Assembly: GCF_004331675.1 (NCBI RefSeq)
Contig: NZ_SJSN01000007.1
Coordinates: 62,001 to 126,000 of the forward strand
Length of the DNA stretch: 64,000 nt
Direction: 5' to 3'
DNA from: Pedobacter frigidisoli
Lineage (GTDB): Bacteria > Bacteroidota > Bacteroidia > Sphingobacteriales > Sphingobacteriaceae
Numbering within the stretch: the first letter of the stretch is position 1; each line of letters starts with the position of its first letter. The position numbers and the translations under genes are program-made. Positions 14,995 through 23,481 of this stretch are shown here, one piece after another. Below the pieces are notes generated by a model. The model saw only the letters and a program-made list of their open reading frames with translations. It was not told the DNA's origin and searched no databases.

Positions 14995-17001
14995 ATGCGT
15001 AAAGTTGTTCAAATCTGCTTTTTTATCATAATACTTACAGGTATAAATAAATCCTTTGCTCAAGATTTAAAAACATCTGTTGGCGATAATAAGGAATTAG
15101 ATTCAGTACGAAAGAAATTAGATGCCGGTAAGGATTCGGTTGTTTTTACTGCAAAGTTTATTCGATTTACAAAGCTATCGCTAAGTCAGGATAGTATTGT
15201 GCTATTGCCTTTAGATACTTCAACCGTAAACATTCAAAATTATAGTCCGCTGTTGCAACCGCTTCACCCAACCGTTAGCAACGGAAATATGGGGCTTTCT
15301 GCAAGGCCATTATTGTACGAGCCGAGTAAAAGAATTGGTTTCGATGCTGGATTCCATTCATTGGATTATTACGCACTTACTCCTGAAGATATTATTTATT
15401 ATCAAGCCAGAACACCTTTTACCAGTTTGTACTTTGTTAGTGCCGGACAAAAAGAACAACTTTTTAGGGCGATTCATACTCAAAATATCAAGAAAAACTG
15501 GAATGTTGGGGTTAATTTTAATCGTGGTGATTCTAAGGGTTTTTACGCAAGGCAAAGGGGCGATAATTTAAATGTAGCCGTGTTTTCATGGTATCAATCG
15601 CCCAACAAACGCTACAACGTGTGGGCTTCGGCAATTTTTAATACCATGCGTGCTTACGAAAATGGTTCTACTGTAGAAACCAAATTATTTGAGCCAGATT
15701 ACAATAAAATTAGTAGAGAGGCTGAGCCGGTAAATCTTTCTGCATCAAGAAATTTATATCGTAAAAACACCTTGTTTTTAAAGCAAACTTATTATGTAGG
15801 CAGAATTGATACTTCGGCTAATGAGAATAATAGCGCCCTGCCAACAAATAAGGTAAGTTATATATTAGAATATGATAACGATAGTTACGATTTTACTAAA
15901 ACGGATGATGATCCTAATAATGTAATGCCTCCTGGTATCAATAACGTTTCGTTCACGAATGATTCTACGCACGTTCAGCATTTTAAGAATGAGTTTATTT
16001 ACAGTTTTTTTTTAAGACCAAAAAACTCTACAGTTATTAAAAATGAGTTAAAGGTTGATGCAGGTATTCGCCATGATTATTATAAACATCAATTTATGGG
16101 GATAAAATCTGATGGAACTAATTACGAACAAAGTGATTTTGCTTATCAGAACATAACAATATTAGGTGCAGCAGGATACAGATTTAGTAGCAATATTAAT
16201 TTTAACCTCGATGTGCAACAGATATTACAGGGAGAAAATGCGGGAGATTATTTGTACGAGGCAAAGAGTAAAATTCTTTTAGGGAAATCTATCGGAAGAG
16301 TAGAATTAGGTGCTTATGCTCAAAACCAAACGCCGGCAGCCATTTTTAACTATTACCACGGAAATCATTATCAGTGGAATTTTCAGAACTTTAAGAATAC
16401 AAAAGTTGTCAACTTATCTTTCAACTATATTAATGATAAATATGGCCTTAATGCTGGTGCAAAATATTTTCTAACAAGCAATTATCTATATTTTGCTTTA
16501 GATAATTCTAATGGTACAAATTCTATCCTTCCCACACAAGAAACTGCCGATATCAGCTTAATTAGAATAGATGTATCGAAAAAATGGAGATATGGGAAAT
16601 TTGCAATGGAGAATTACATAGCTTACCAAAAAACAGATAAAAATTCAGTGCTTCGCACACCGGAGTTTTATACTTATAATAGTATCTATTTTGATAACAC
16701 TTTTTTCAAGGTACTTAAGGCAAACATTGGTTTTGATGTGAGGTACAATACAGCGTATGCCAATTATTTTTATTCGCCGGCAACTGCGCAGTTTTATATT
16801 GATAATAATAATCCAGTTTTACTAGCCTCAAAACCAATTGTTGATGTTTTTTTTAAGGCGAATTTAAAGCGAGCAAATATCTTTGTTAAATATGATTTCA
16901 TCAACCAAGGTTTATTCCAAACTGGTTATTATACAGTGAATAGATATCCCATGCAAGATTCACTATTGAAGTTTGGTGTGAGCTGGAATTTCTACGATTA
17001 G
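14995..17001 (+). CDS. Putative outer-membrane porin (Porin_10-like)
   Basis: The 668-residue protein starts with a clear signal peptide (MRKVVQICFFIIILTGINKS, then FAQ). After a linker, the rest alternates aromatic and polar residues in the manner of a beta-barrel, with conserved pieces such as YYQARTPFTSLYFVSAGQKEQ (about 136-156) and NFNRGDSKGFYARQRGDN. It resembles the Bacteroidetes family named putative porin. It probably forms an outer-membrane channel; its substrate is unknown. Its ATG is one base after the phosphorylase stop, so it is in the lpxK operon. A strong bidirectional terminator follows. Confidence 0.8.
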   Translation: MRKVVQICFFIIILTGINKSFAQDLKTSVGDNKELDSVRKKLDAGKDSVVFTAKFIRFTKLSLSQDSIVLLPLDTSTVNIQNYSPLLQPLHPTVSNGNMGLSARPLLYEPSKRIGFDAGFHSLDYYALTPEDIIYYQARTPFTSLYFVSAGQKEQLFRAIHTQNIKKNWNVGVNFNRGDSKGFYARQRGDNLNVAVFSWYQSPNKRYNVWASAIFNTMRAYENGSTVETKLFEPDYNKISREAEPVNLSASRNLYRKNTLFLKQTYYVGRIDTSANENNSALPTNKVSYILEYDNDSYDFTKTDDDPNNVMPPGINNVSFTNDSTHVQHFKNEFIYSFFLRPKNSTVIKNELKVDAGIRHDYYKHQFMGIKSDGTNYEQSDFAYQNITILGAAGYRFSSNINFNLDVQQILQGENAGDYLYEAKSKILLGKSIGRVELGAYAQNQTPAAIFNYYHGNHYQWNFQNFKNTKVVNLSFNYINDKYGLNAGAKYFLTSNYLYFALDNSNGTNSILPTQETADISLIRIDVSKKWRYGKFAMENYIAYQKTDKNSVLRTPEFYTYNSIYFDNTFFKVLKANIGFDVRYNTAYANYFYSPATAQFYIDNNNPVLLASKPIVDVFFKANLKRANIFVKYDFINQGLFQTGYYTVNRYPMQDSLLKFGVSWNFYD

Positions 17002-17016
17002 CAAATTAAACTGCGT

Positions 17017-17054
17017 AAAAAAACCTGTTTTGAGAAATCAAAACAGGTTTTTTT
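17017..17054. terminator. Bidirectional terminator
   Basis: AAAAAAACCTGTTTT (17017-17031), loop GAGAAATC, AAAACAGGTTTTTTT (17040-17054): a perfect 15-bp stem with T-runs on both strands, between two convergent genes. Confidence 0.92.
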
Positions 17055-17069
17055 ATTTAACGGTTTTTC

Positions 17070-17801
17070 TTAGAATGAATAACCAACTGTGAAACCTAAA
17101 ACGCGGTTTGTTAATTTGTTTGCGTTTGCTCTGTTATCTTTTGGGGTTAAATCTGTTAATCCTAACCCATAATTGGCACCAACCAAAAACCCTGATGTTG
17201 TACGGTAAGCTAAACCAAAGTTTGCGCCAAATTCTGTACTTCCTTGGGCTTTATCTTGTGCACTACCAAAACTCAAATCATTGTCTGCACTTGAAGTTGC
17301 TGTAGCTGTTGTGTTTGCAGTATTATTTACCGTTGTGGTTGTTGTACTTCCCTTATCTTTTCCTGAAATGTTAAAACCAACATAAGGACCGGCACTTATC
17401 TGTACTGCACCGGCATCACCGGTAGGAATATTAAATACGGCATTAATAGGAACTTCAATAGCCATAACACTTCTTTTTATAGAAGACGTTGTTGTAGTGG
17501 TTGTGTTGCCAATTGTCGCAGCGCTTGTTCCATCGAATTTTACACCTTTATTCTGTAATGAAATTCCTGGTTGGATAAAGAAATTGTTTGCAACACCAAA
17601 ATCTCCAAATGCGGTAACGTTGAAACCTACATTAGATTTTGCATTGTCATTGTAGATAGCTTCATTGTTTCCACTCGAATGAATTTTTGCCAAGTTAACA
17701 CCTGCTTTAAGTCCAAATCTGGAAGTTGTACCTGTTGTAGACTGCGCAAATGCACCGGTTGCCAATAAAATAACTGATGCGCTTAATAATAACTTTTTCA
17801 T
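17070..17801 (-). CDS. Outer-membrane beta-barrel protein (porin family, PorT-like)
   Basis: This 243-residue protein has signal peptide MKKLLLSASVILLATGAFAQ, then an eight-strand-type barrel pattern beginning SRFGLKAGVNLAKIH and ending NRVLGFTVGYSF. The region between residues 80 and 180 is unusually rich in Thr, Asn and Ala, including runs of consecutive threonines (TTTTTTSS near residue 100, GSTTTTTVNNTANTT near 155), probably extracellular loops. The general family is clear; the function (small outer-membrane barrel, possibly structural or adhesive) is not. It is monocistronic, sharing the terminator at 17017-17054. Confidence 0.82.
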   Translation of the reverse strand: MKKLLLSASVILLATGAFAQSTTGTTSRFGLKAGVNLAKIHSSGNNEAIYNDNAKSNVGFNVTAFGDFGVANNFFIQPGISLQNKGVKFDGTSAATIGNTTTTTTSSIKRSVMAIEVPINAVFNIPTGDAGAVQISAGPYVGFNISGKDKGSTTTTTVNNTANTTATATSSADNDLSFGSAQDKAQGSTEFGANFGLAYRTTSGFLVGANYGLGLTDLTPKDNRANANKLTNRVLGFTVGYSF

Positions 17802-18075
17802 GATATTTTTCTTTAGGTAAAGAATCTTGTTTAAAAATTTCAGGGATGAACCTGTTGTTAATTACAAGCCCCTTATCCAAAAGCTGTGCCAAAGTATCAT
17901 GCGTGTTACAAAAGCATTTGTTAATTGCTTGGTTTTCAAGATGTTTTTTATTGTTTTTGGGTATAAAACGGAAAGTCAACAGCGAAATCAATAAGCGATA
18001 AGTATTGTATAGTTATCAGGAATTGATACAGAAAGACATGAGGTTATTAGATGAATACAGATCGGCTTTTCAAAA

Positions 18076-19341
18076 TTACGTTTTTTGCGGTTTCTTTTTC
18101 GCTGCCGGAAAAAGCACATTGTTTAAGATCAATCTATATCCAGGAGAATTTGGGTGGAGGCTTAAATCAGTCGGTGGATCGCCAACGGCATGTTGGTAAT
18201 CTTCTGGATCGTGGCCACCATAAAAAGTAAACTGACCTTTGCCTATCTCGCCATGAAGATATCTTACTTCTGCAGCGCCCTTATTTTCGCCCAAAACAGT
18301 TACGCTAGTTTTTACTAAATTCTTTTTAAAAGCAGTAGTTTGTCCCATAAATCCTTTAATTACCTTATCGTGGTTTTGTGTGAGCATGGTTGGCACGAGA
18401 TCCCACTTTGCAGAAAAATCAAACAGGGTAAAATAGTCATTCGATTGATTTAAGCTTCTGCTATTGGTTGCGTCTATATCCGAAAATTCGTAATTCATCG
18501 GATTGTTATCGAGCTTGAAATTTTGAAAAGCCAGAGTTTTATTAAAATCCAATTTCGATTGCGCATTGGGGTCTGCAGGATCACCATCGAACATTTGCGC
18601 ACAAATATCAACTCCCTCGGCAGCTAACGCGATATCAAAACTATCTGTTCCAGAGCACATGGCGAACATAAAACCGCCACCAGCACAATATTCCTTAATG
18701 TGTTTTGCAACCGAAAGTTTCATTTCTGAAACTTTTTTAAATCCCATTTTTTTTGCCAAGGCTTCTTGGTTTTTAACATCTTCCTGGTACCAATTTGCAT
18801 ACCTAAAATTTGCCCAAAAGCGCCCATACTGGCCTGTAAAGTCTTCGTGATGTAAATGGAGCCAATCGTATTTGCTTAGTTTGTCCTGTAAAATATCATC
18901 ATCATAAATGACATCGTAAGGAATTTCTGCATAAGTTAACACTAGGGTAACGGCATCATCCCAAGGTAATTTGCTTTTTGGAGAATAGACAGCAATTTTT
19001 GGCGTTTTCTCTAATTTAACCATCTCCATATTTACCGATGGATCACTGATTTCATTCAATAAGCTCACTACTTTTCCATCGGCCATCACCTCATAAGAAA
19101 CGCCTCGAATTTTTAGTTCATCTTCAACAGTTTTATTGTATTTGATTAAAAAACTTCCTCCACGATAATTTAAAAGCCAATCTACTTCTAGTTGTTTGCT
19201 AATGGTCCAATACGCAATTCCGTAAGCCTTTAAATGGTTTTTCTGATCTTCATCCATGTAAATTAATAGAGAAGATGCTTTAGCGCCAATGCTGAGGAAC
19301 AGACTAAGAATTAGGATGTAATACTTTATTTTAATGGCCAT
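18076..19341 (-). CDS. Exported glutamine-amidotransferase-like protein (often named asparagine synthetase B)
   Basis: I start this at ATG 19341, giving 421 residues. A GTG five codons upstream is less likely because MAIKIKYYILILSLFLSIGAKA is a good signal peptide. The segment MDEDQKNHLKAYGIAYW follows the cleavage region. A DJ-1/class I amidotransferase-type elbow appears as GGGFMFAMCSGTDSFDIAL (about 225-245), with the cysteine in the usual nucleophile position and LHLHHEDFTGQYGRF before it. I recall this family under the name asparagine synthetase B, but the ATP-dependent synthetase domain is absent, so that name should not be taken as its activity. Export suggests a periplasmic or lipid-exposed role. 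Confidence 0.7.
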   Translation of the reverse strand: MAIKIKYYILILSLFLSIGAKASSLLIYMDEDQKNHLKAYGIAYWTISKQLEVDWLLNYRGGSFLIKYNKTVEDELKIRGVSYEVMADGKVVSLLNEISDPSVNMEMVKLEKTPKIAVYSPKSKLPWDDAVTLVLTYAEIPYDVIYDDDILQDKLSKYDWLHLHHEDFTGQYGRFWANFRYANWYQEDVKNQEALAKKMGFKKVSEMKLSVAKHIKEYCAGGGFMFAMCSGTDSFDIALAAEGVDICAQMFDGDPADPNAQSKLDFNKTLAFQNFKLDNNPMNYEFSDIDATNSRSLNQSNDYFTLFDFSAKWDLVPTMLTQNHDKVIKGFMGQTTAFKKNLVKTSVTVLGENKGAAEVRYLHGEIGKGQFTFYGGHDPEDYQHAVGDPPTDLSLHPNSPGYRLILNNVLFPAAKKKPQKT

Positions 19342-19448
19342 ATTTACATAAAACACTAAAATAACTGATTTAGTCTGTTAACTAAAATATAATCACTTAA
19401 TCTTTTCCATATGACTAAACGTTTTGCCGGATGCACCAACTTTGTACC

Positions 19449-19521
19449 TAAACCAGACAGTAGCGGCAGCCCCGAGTTTTTACTAGGGCTATAGCGAATG
19501 GCGGGGCTGTTGATCGCCAAT
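19449..19521 (-). repeat. REP-like dispersed repeat, subtype 1, copy B
   Basis: On the plus strand it reads AAACCAGACAGTAGCGGCAG, then a hairpin of CCCCGAG and CTAGGGC type, then TATAGCGAATGGCGGGGCTG. It matches copy A (inverted) and copy C. The surrounding 19342-19691 spacer holds no other feature I can support; a 60-codon ORF through the repeat (19356-19538) is a shadow. Confidence 0.7.
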
Positions 19522-19691
19522 GACAGAATACCGCTCATTTACCTAACTAATCGGATAAAATGTGGAGTATATTTATAATTTAAATCTTTAAAGATGTTCT
19601 ATTTACACAATTTTGTTATTTTTGCCCTCTACTTTAAAAATGTACAAATTTTTAGGGTAATTAAAATTTAAATATTAGTACCAAAATTGAT

Positions 19692-20150
19692 ATGAGTAAA
19701 GCAATAATAAAAACCGAAAAAGGCAATATCACTGTAGAGTTCTTCGAAAAAGATGCTCCAAAAGCAGTTGCAAACTTCAAAAAATTAGCAGGCGAAGGTT
19801 TCTACGATGGAGTAACTTTTCACCGCGTAATTCCTAATTTCATGGTTCAAACTGGTTGCCCAAACTCGAAAGATGGCGCAACGGGAATGCCAGGTACAGG
19901 TGGCCCGGGTTATAAAATCGATTGTGAGTTAGATGGCGAAAACCAATTTCACGATCGTGGCGTATTGTCTATGGCTCATGCTGGTCGCAATACTGGTGGT
20001 TCTCAATTCTTTATTTGCCACAGCAGAGCAAATACTGCTCACCTAGATCGTGTACATACCGTTTTTGGTAGAGCGATTGATAATGTTGATCTTGTAGATG
20101 ATATTCGCCAAGGTGATAAAATTTTAGGAGTTGAAATAGTTGAAGATTAA
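19692..20150 (+). CDS. Peptidyl-prolyl cis-trans isomerase, cyclophilin type
   Basis: The 152-residue cyclophilin has no signal peptide, so it is cytoplasmic. Active-site pieces are in order: FHRVIPNFMVQTGCP (about 47-61, catalytic Arg), GPGYKIDCE, LSMAHAGRNTGGSQFFICH (about 97-115) and HLDRVHTVFGRAI. It assists proline isomerisation during folding. It is compact, like PpiB. The next gene, DUF5606, lies 73 bp downstream past a palindromic spacer. Start at ATG 19692 with MSKAIIKTEKGNITVE is standard. Confidence 0.95.
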   Translation: MSKAIIKTEKGNITVEFFEKDAPKAVANFKKLAGEGFYDGVTFHRVIPNFMVQTGCPNSKDGATGMPGTGGPGYKIDCELDGENQFHDRGVLSMAHAGRNTGGSQFFICHSRANTAHLDRVHTVFGRAIDNVDLVDDIRQGDKILGVEIVED

Positions 20151-20153
20151 ATT

Positions 20154-20214
20154 GCGTTGAGCGATTGGCGATAGGCGTTGAAATTCGCCCTACACCAAAC
20201 GCTAACCGCTTAAC
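20154..20214. repeat. Word palindrome between cyclophilin and DUF5606 genes
   Basis: GTTGAGCGATTGGCG on the left and CGCTAACCGCTTAAC on the right are complementary at 12 of 15 positions. The left arm repeats the word GGCG-A/T several times (GATTGGCGATAGGCG). The architecture is the same as the palindromes at 35260-35327 and 54002-54076, but with different sequence. Confidence 0.6.
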
Positions 20215-20223
20215 AAATATATT

Positions 20224-20766
20224 ATGAATTTAAGAGGAATTGTTGCCGTATCTGGCAGACCAGGTTTGTTCAAACTGGTTGGACAAAATAAAGTAGGTTA
20301 CATTTTAGAGGGTTTAGATGCTCAAAAAATTAAGGTTGTAGCCAATATCACCAATACAAAATTAGCTTCTTTAGAAGATATTACGGTTTATGGTGAGGAA
20401 GAGGAAATTAAATTAGCAGATATTTTTGCTAAAATTTCTGAGAAAGGTTCTATACCTGATGTTAAAGGTGATTTGCGTCCTTATTTTCTTGAAGTGGCTC
20501 CAGGTCATGATCAAGATAAGGTGTATGGCTCAGATATGAAGAAAATCATCACTTGGTACAACCTTTTAAAAGATTTGCCTCTTTTCACAGAAGATACTCC
20601 TGAAACGCCAGGTATTCCTGCTGAAGTTAAGTTATCAGAAGAAAAAGCTGCCGCAGATAAAAAACAAAAAGCAACTGGATCTAAATCTTCAGCTAGCGCT
20701 AAAGCAACTACCAAAACTTCAGGGCCTGCTAAAAAAGCAAGTATGACAAGTAAGAAAGGCGTTTAA
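20224..20766 (+). CDS. DUF5606 family protein
   Basis: The 180-residue cytoplasmic protein has a conserved N-terminal half (MNLRGIVAVSGRPGLFKLVG, then YILEGLDAQKIKVV and ALEDITVYGEEEEI-like residues, about 1-125) and a low-complexity Lys/Ala/Ser/Thr tail (about 135-180) resembling a disordered nucleic-acid-binding tail. The core matches the uncharacterised DUF5606 family seen across Bacteroidetes. The function is unknown; the basic tail hints at RNA or DNA contact, which is inference only. A good terminator follows at 20787-20816. Confidence 0.85.
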   Translation: MNLRGIVAVSGRPGLFKLVGQNKVGYILEGLDAQKIKVVANITNTKLASLEDITVYGEEEEIKLADIFAKISEKGSIPDVKGDLRPYFLEVAPGHDQDKVYGSDMKKIITWYNLLKDLPLFTEDTPETPGIPAEVKLSEEKAAADKKQKATGSKSSASAKATTKTSGPAKKASMTSKKGV

Positions 20767-20786
20767 GCTTTTTTTAAATAGTATGG

Positions 20787-20816
20787 AACACCAGGCATTT
20801 GTCTGGTGTTTTTTTA
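20787..20816. terminator. Terminator shared by DUF5606 gene and the 43-aa ORF
   Basis: AACACCAG (20787-20794), loop GCATTTGT, CTGGTGTT (20803-20810), then TTTTT. The stem is 8 bp. The convergent small ORF ends within its T-tract. Confidence 0.85.
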
Positions 20817-20945
20817 TGATCTTATATCTAGAAAATATAGTATTGCTCCAATTGTTAAGGCTACAACAAGGCTAATCCATAAAACTTTGTTCTGGCCGTT
20901 CTGATTGCTTCTGTAACGGTAGTCTCTTTTATATTTACCCAACAT
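20814..20945 (-). CDS. 43-residue single-pass membrane protein, unknown
   Basis: ATG at 20945 gives MLGKYKRDYRYRSNQNGQNK followed by VLWISLVVALTIGAILYFLDIRS, then TAA at 20814-20816. A strongly basic, Tyr/Arg/Asn-rich head precedes one clean membrane helix, the layout of a real small inner-membrane protein with the head in the cytoplasm. It lies 81 bp downstream of rlmH on the same strand and ends at the shared terminator, so an rlmH transcript would cover it. I know no family for it. Codon use is like that of its neighbours. Confidence 0.6.
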   Translation of the reverse strand: MLGKYKRDYRYRSNQNGQNKVLWISLVVALTIGAILYFLDIRS

Positions 20946-21026
20946 ATCTTTTTTATTTTAATGATGATTTCGGAATCGGTATTCCATATTTTTTTTCATT
21001 ACATTTTCCATATTACCTCATCCATC

Positions 21027-21500
21027 TTAGGCATGATGATAAGGCTCACCCTTTAAGATGTTAAAGCCTCTGTATAATTGTTCAACAAAAAATAAACGAA
21101 TCATTTGGTGAGAGAATGTCATGTCAGATAAAGAAATTAAGCCGTTCGCCCGCTTATAAATGCTTTCGTCAAAACCGTACGGACCGCCAATAATAAAAAT
21201 TAAATGTTGTACACTTCCTACCATTTGTTTATTCAGGTAGCTGGAAAAATCTACGGAAGTATATTTTTTTCCCTTCTCATCTAACAAAATAACAACATCG
21301 CCATTATTAATTTGTTTGTGAAGCAATTCTGCCTCCTTGGCTTTTTGTTGTGCCTCGCTTAGGTTTTTTACATTTTTTACATCGGGCAAAGCCAAAAAAC
21401 TAAAATTAATATAATGCTTTAGGCGATTGATGTATTTCTCAATTCCCTCAATTAAATATTTATCTTCAGTTTTGCCAATGGCGATAAGGGTAATCTTCAT
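21027..21500 (-). CDS. rlmH: 23S rRNA (pseudouridine1915-N3)-methyltransferase
   Basis: The 157-residue SPOUT methyltransferase modifies the pseudouridine at position 1915 of 23S rRNA in assembled ribosomes. The knotted SAM site is visible: VILLDEKGKKYTS (about 70-82), IFIIGGPYGFDESI (about 102-115) and SLSDMTFSHQMIRLFFVEQLYRG (about 123-145), ending KGEPYHHA. Length and the C-terminal PYHH are exactly those of the RlmH family. The 43-residue membrane ORF follows on the same strand. Confidence 0.97.
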   Translation of the reverse strand: MKITLIAIGKTEDKYLIEGIEKYINRLKHYINFSFLALPDVKNVKNLSEAQQKAKEAELLHKQINNGDVVILLDEKGKKYTSVDFSSYLNKQMVGSVQHLIFIIGGPYGFDESIYKRANGLISLSDMTFSHQMIRLFFVEQLYRGFNILKGEPYHHA

Positions 21501-21665
21501 TTATTATTTGCCTATCTTTAGGGTTTTGAAGATTCAAACTTAGATAAAATGTAAAGCAATTTTAGATAGAAATTAAAAAATATATCAAAGCCTTTTTCAT
21601 GCTCCAGTTAAAAACCAATACGCCATTATCCCAATTACAGTAAAATATTTAATCTGCCACGGCCA

Positions 21666-23480
21666 ATGTCAACTATAAATCCGCAAGTAAATTCTATCTA
21701 TACCTCAAAAATTGATGGTGTTTCCGAACAAATAGAACAAACTAAGAAATTGATCGAACAGCTTTCGTTTGTTAGAATCGGCTTATTTCTAACAGAAATT
21801 TTGCTATTTGTTTCGCTGCTTAATTCTAATGATGACAGTTTACGCACCCTTATTCAGGTGGCACTCATTATTCCAATTTTCATTTTTGCTTATGTAGTGC
21901 GGAAGCAAAGTAAGTTAGATCTGGAAATCGATTATCAAAAGCAATTATTATGGGTTTATCAAAATGAGTCTAAAATATTAAATGGCGAGGAAAATGGATA
22001 TGATAGCGGCAAGAAATATGAATCTGAGGCCCATCCATACACTTCTGATCTTGATATTTTTGGATATTCCTCGCTCTTCGCATTATTAAATCGCTGTAGT
22101 ACAAAAACGGGGAACGATTTGCTCGCAGAAAAGTTATCGACTAAAACAACCATAGATCAAATTTTGCTTAGGCAGGAAGCTGTTAAGGAAATGACTTCTA
22201 AAATTGAAAATACATTTGATTTTAGGGCCAATTTACATGGACATGATGTGAATAAAATCGAACAGATCAAAAGCCAACTTAAATCGCAACTCGCCCAACA
22301 ATTGCATTTTGTTAGCGGGAAGTTTTTGAGGTTTTACGTCAGCATAGTGCCTTACATTTCCATCGCATTGGTTATTTCCGCTGTATTTGTAAGTGCTGCA
22401 TTTTGGCAACTTCTTATTCTTTTCTTCCTCATCCATACGGGATTAAATATTTTATTGAATTCGAAAATTAACCTCGTTTTTTATAGTTTTGGTGGTGGTT
22501 CAACGCTTTTAAATGGTTATGCCAGTGCCATCCTTTGGACGGAAAATCAAGAATGGAAAAGCAGTTACATCTTAAATCTTTTCGATTCCAAAATTCCGGT
22601 AAGTAAGGAAATAAAAAGCCTTTCGAAGATTATTCAAAACTTTGATGCCCGTCTAAATATTGTGGTTGGTGGAATTTTAAACGCACTATTGCTTTGGGAT
22701 TTAAAATGTTGCATTAGCTTGGATAAGTGGCACAAAGCCTCATCAAACGATGTGGTTTCAGCCTTAGATCATTTAGGGGATTTTGAAGAATTGATTTCTT
22801 TGGCCACAACATCCTACAATCATCCAGAATGGAATTATCCAGTTTTAAAGGAAGAATTTACACTTAAAACTGAGAACGTTGGTCACCCGCTTATTGCCGA
22901 AAACATCAGAGTTAGCAACGATTTTGAAGTAGAAATAAAGCCGACGGTAGATATTGTTACGGGCTCTAATATGGCTGGGAAAAGTACTTTCTTGAGGACA
23001 ATTGGAATTAACATGGTTTTGGCTTATGCTGGTAGCCCGGTTTCTGCTCATTCTATGTCGTTATCGGTTTTCTCCATAAATACTTACATGCGGATTAAGG
23101 ATTCCTTAAATGAAAGTACATCTACATTTAAGGCTGAGCTTAACCGCTTAAAAATGATTTTGGATAACGTGGTAAGCGATAAAGATACTTTTGTGTTGAT
23201 TGATGAAATGCTTCGTGGAACAAATAGTCGGGATAAGTACCTTGGATCTAAAGTTTTTGTAGAAAAATTAATAGCAGAAAAAACGCCAGCACTTTTCGCT
23301 ACCCATGATTTACAATTGGCCGATTTAAAGGAAGATCACCTTGATACGCTTCGAAATTTCCACTTCGATATTCAAATAACAAAAGGCGAAATGAGGTTTG
23401 ACTATAAGCTTAAACATGGGCCATGTAAAACCTTTAATGCCGCAATTCTACTGAAAGAAATTGGTTTGAGTTTGGATTAA
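21666..23480 (+). CDS. Membrane-associated MutS-like ATPase
   Basis: This 604-residue protein has two hydrophobic segments near the N-terminus (about 36-52 and 60-78), another pair in the middle (about 221-265), and a C-terminal MutS ATPase domain. The ATPase has Walker A GSNMAGKSTF at about 434-443, Walker B TFVLIDEMLRGTNSRDKY, and the ALFATHDLQLADL switch. The mismatch-recognition domains I-II of true MutS are missing, so this is not the mismatch repair sensor. It belongs to the short Bacteroidetes MutS-related family of unknown role. Its stop lies one base from the stop of the convergent PKD gene, with no terminator between them. Confidence 0.88.
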   Translation: MSTINPQVNSIYTSKIDGVSEQIEQTKKLIEQLSFVRIGLFLTEILLFVSLLNSNDDSLRTLIQVALIIPIFIFAYVVRKQSKLDLEIDYQKQLLWVYQNESKILNGEENGYDSGKKYESEAHPYTSDLDIFGYSSLFALLNRCSTKTGNDLLAEKLSTKTTIDQILLRQEAVKEMTSKIENTFDFRANLHGHDVNKIEQIKSQLKSQLAQQLHFVSGKFLRFYVSIVPYISIALVISAVFVSAAFWQLLILFFLIHTGLNILLNSKINLVFYSFGGGSTLLNGYASAILWTENQEWKSSYILNLFDSKIPVSKEIKSLSKIIQNFDARLNIVVGGILNALLLWDLKCCISLDKWHKASSNDVVSALDHLGDFEELISLATTSYNHPEWNYPVLKEEFTLKTENVGHPLIAENIRVSNDFEVEIKPTVDIVTGSNMAGKSTFLRTIGINMVLAYAGSPVSAHSMSLSVFSINTYMRIKDSLNESTSTFKAELNRLKMILDNVVSDKDTFVLIDEMLRGTNSRDKYLGSKVFVEKLIAEKTPALFATHDLQLADLKEDHLDTLRNFHFDIQITKGEMRFDYKLKHGPCKTFNAAILLKEIGLSLD

Positions 23481-23481
23481 A

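Noticed and set aside
17707..17991. 94-codon minus-strand ORF overlapping the barrel gene start
   Set aside because: Out of frame with the signal peptide of the real gene, no domain, reads leader DNA.
21666..23480. True mismatch-repair MutS
   Set aside because: The mismatch-binding N-terminal domains are absent and membrane segments are present; only the ATPase domain is shared.
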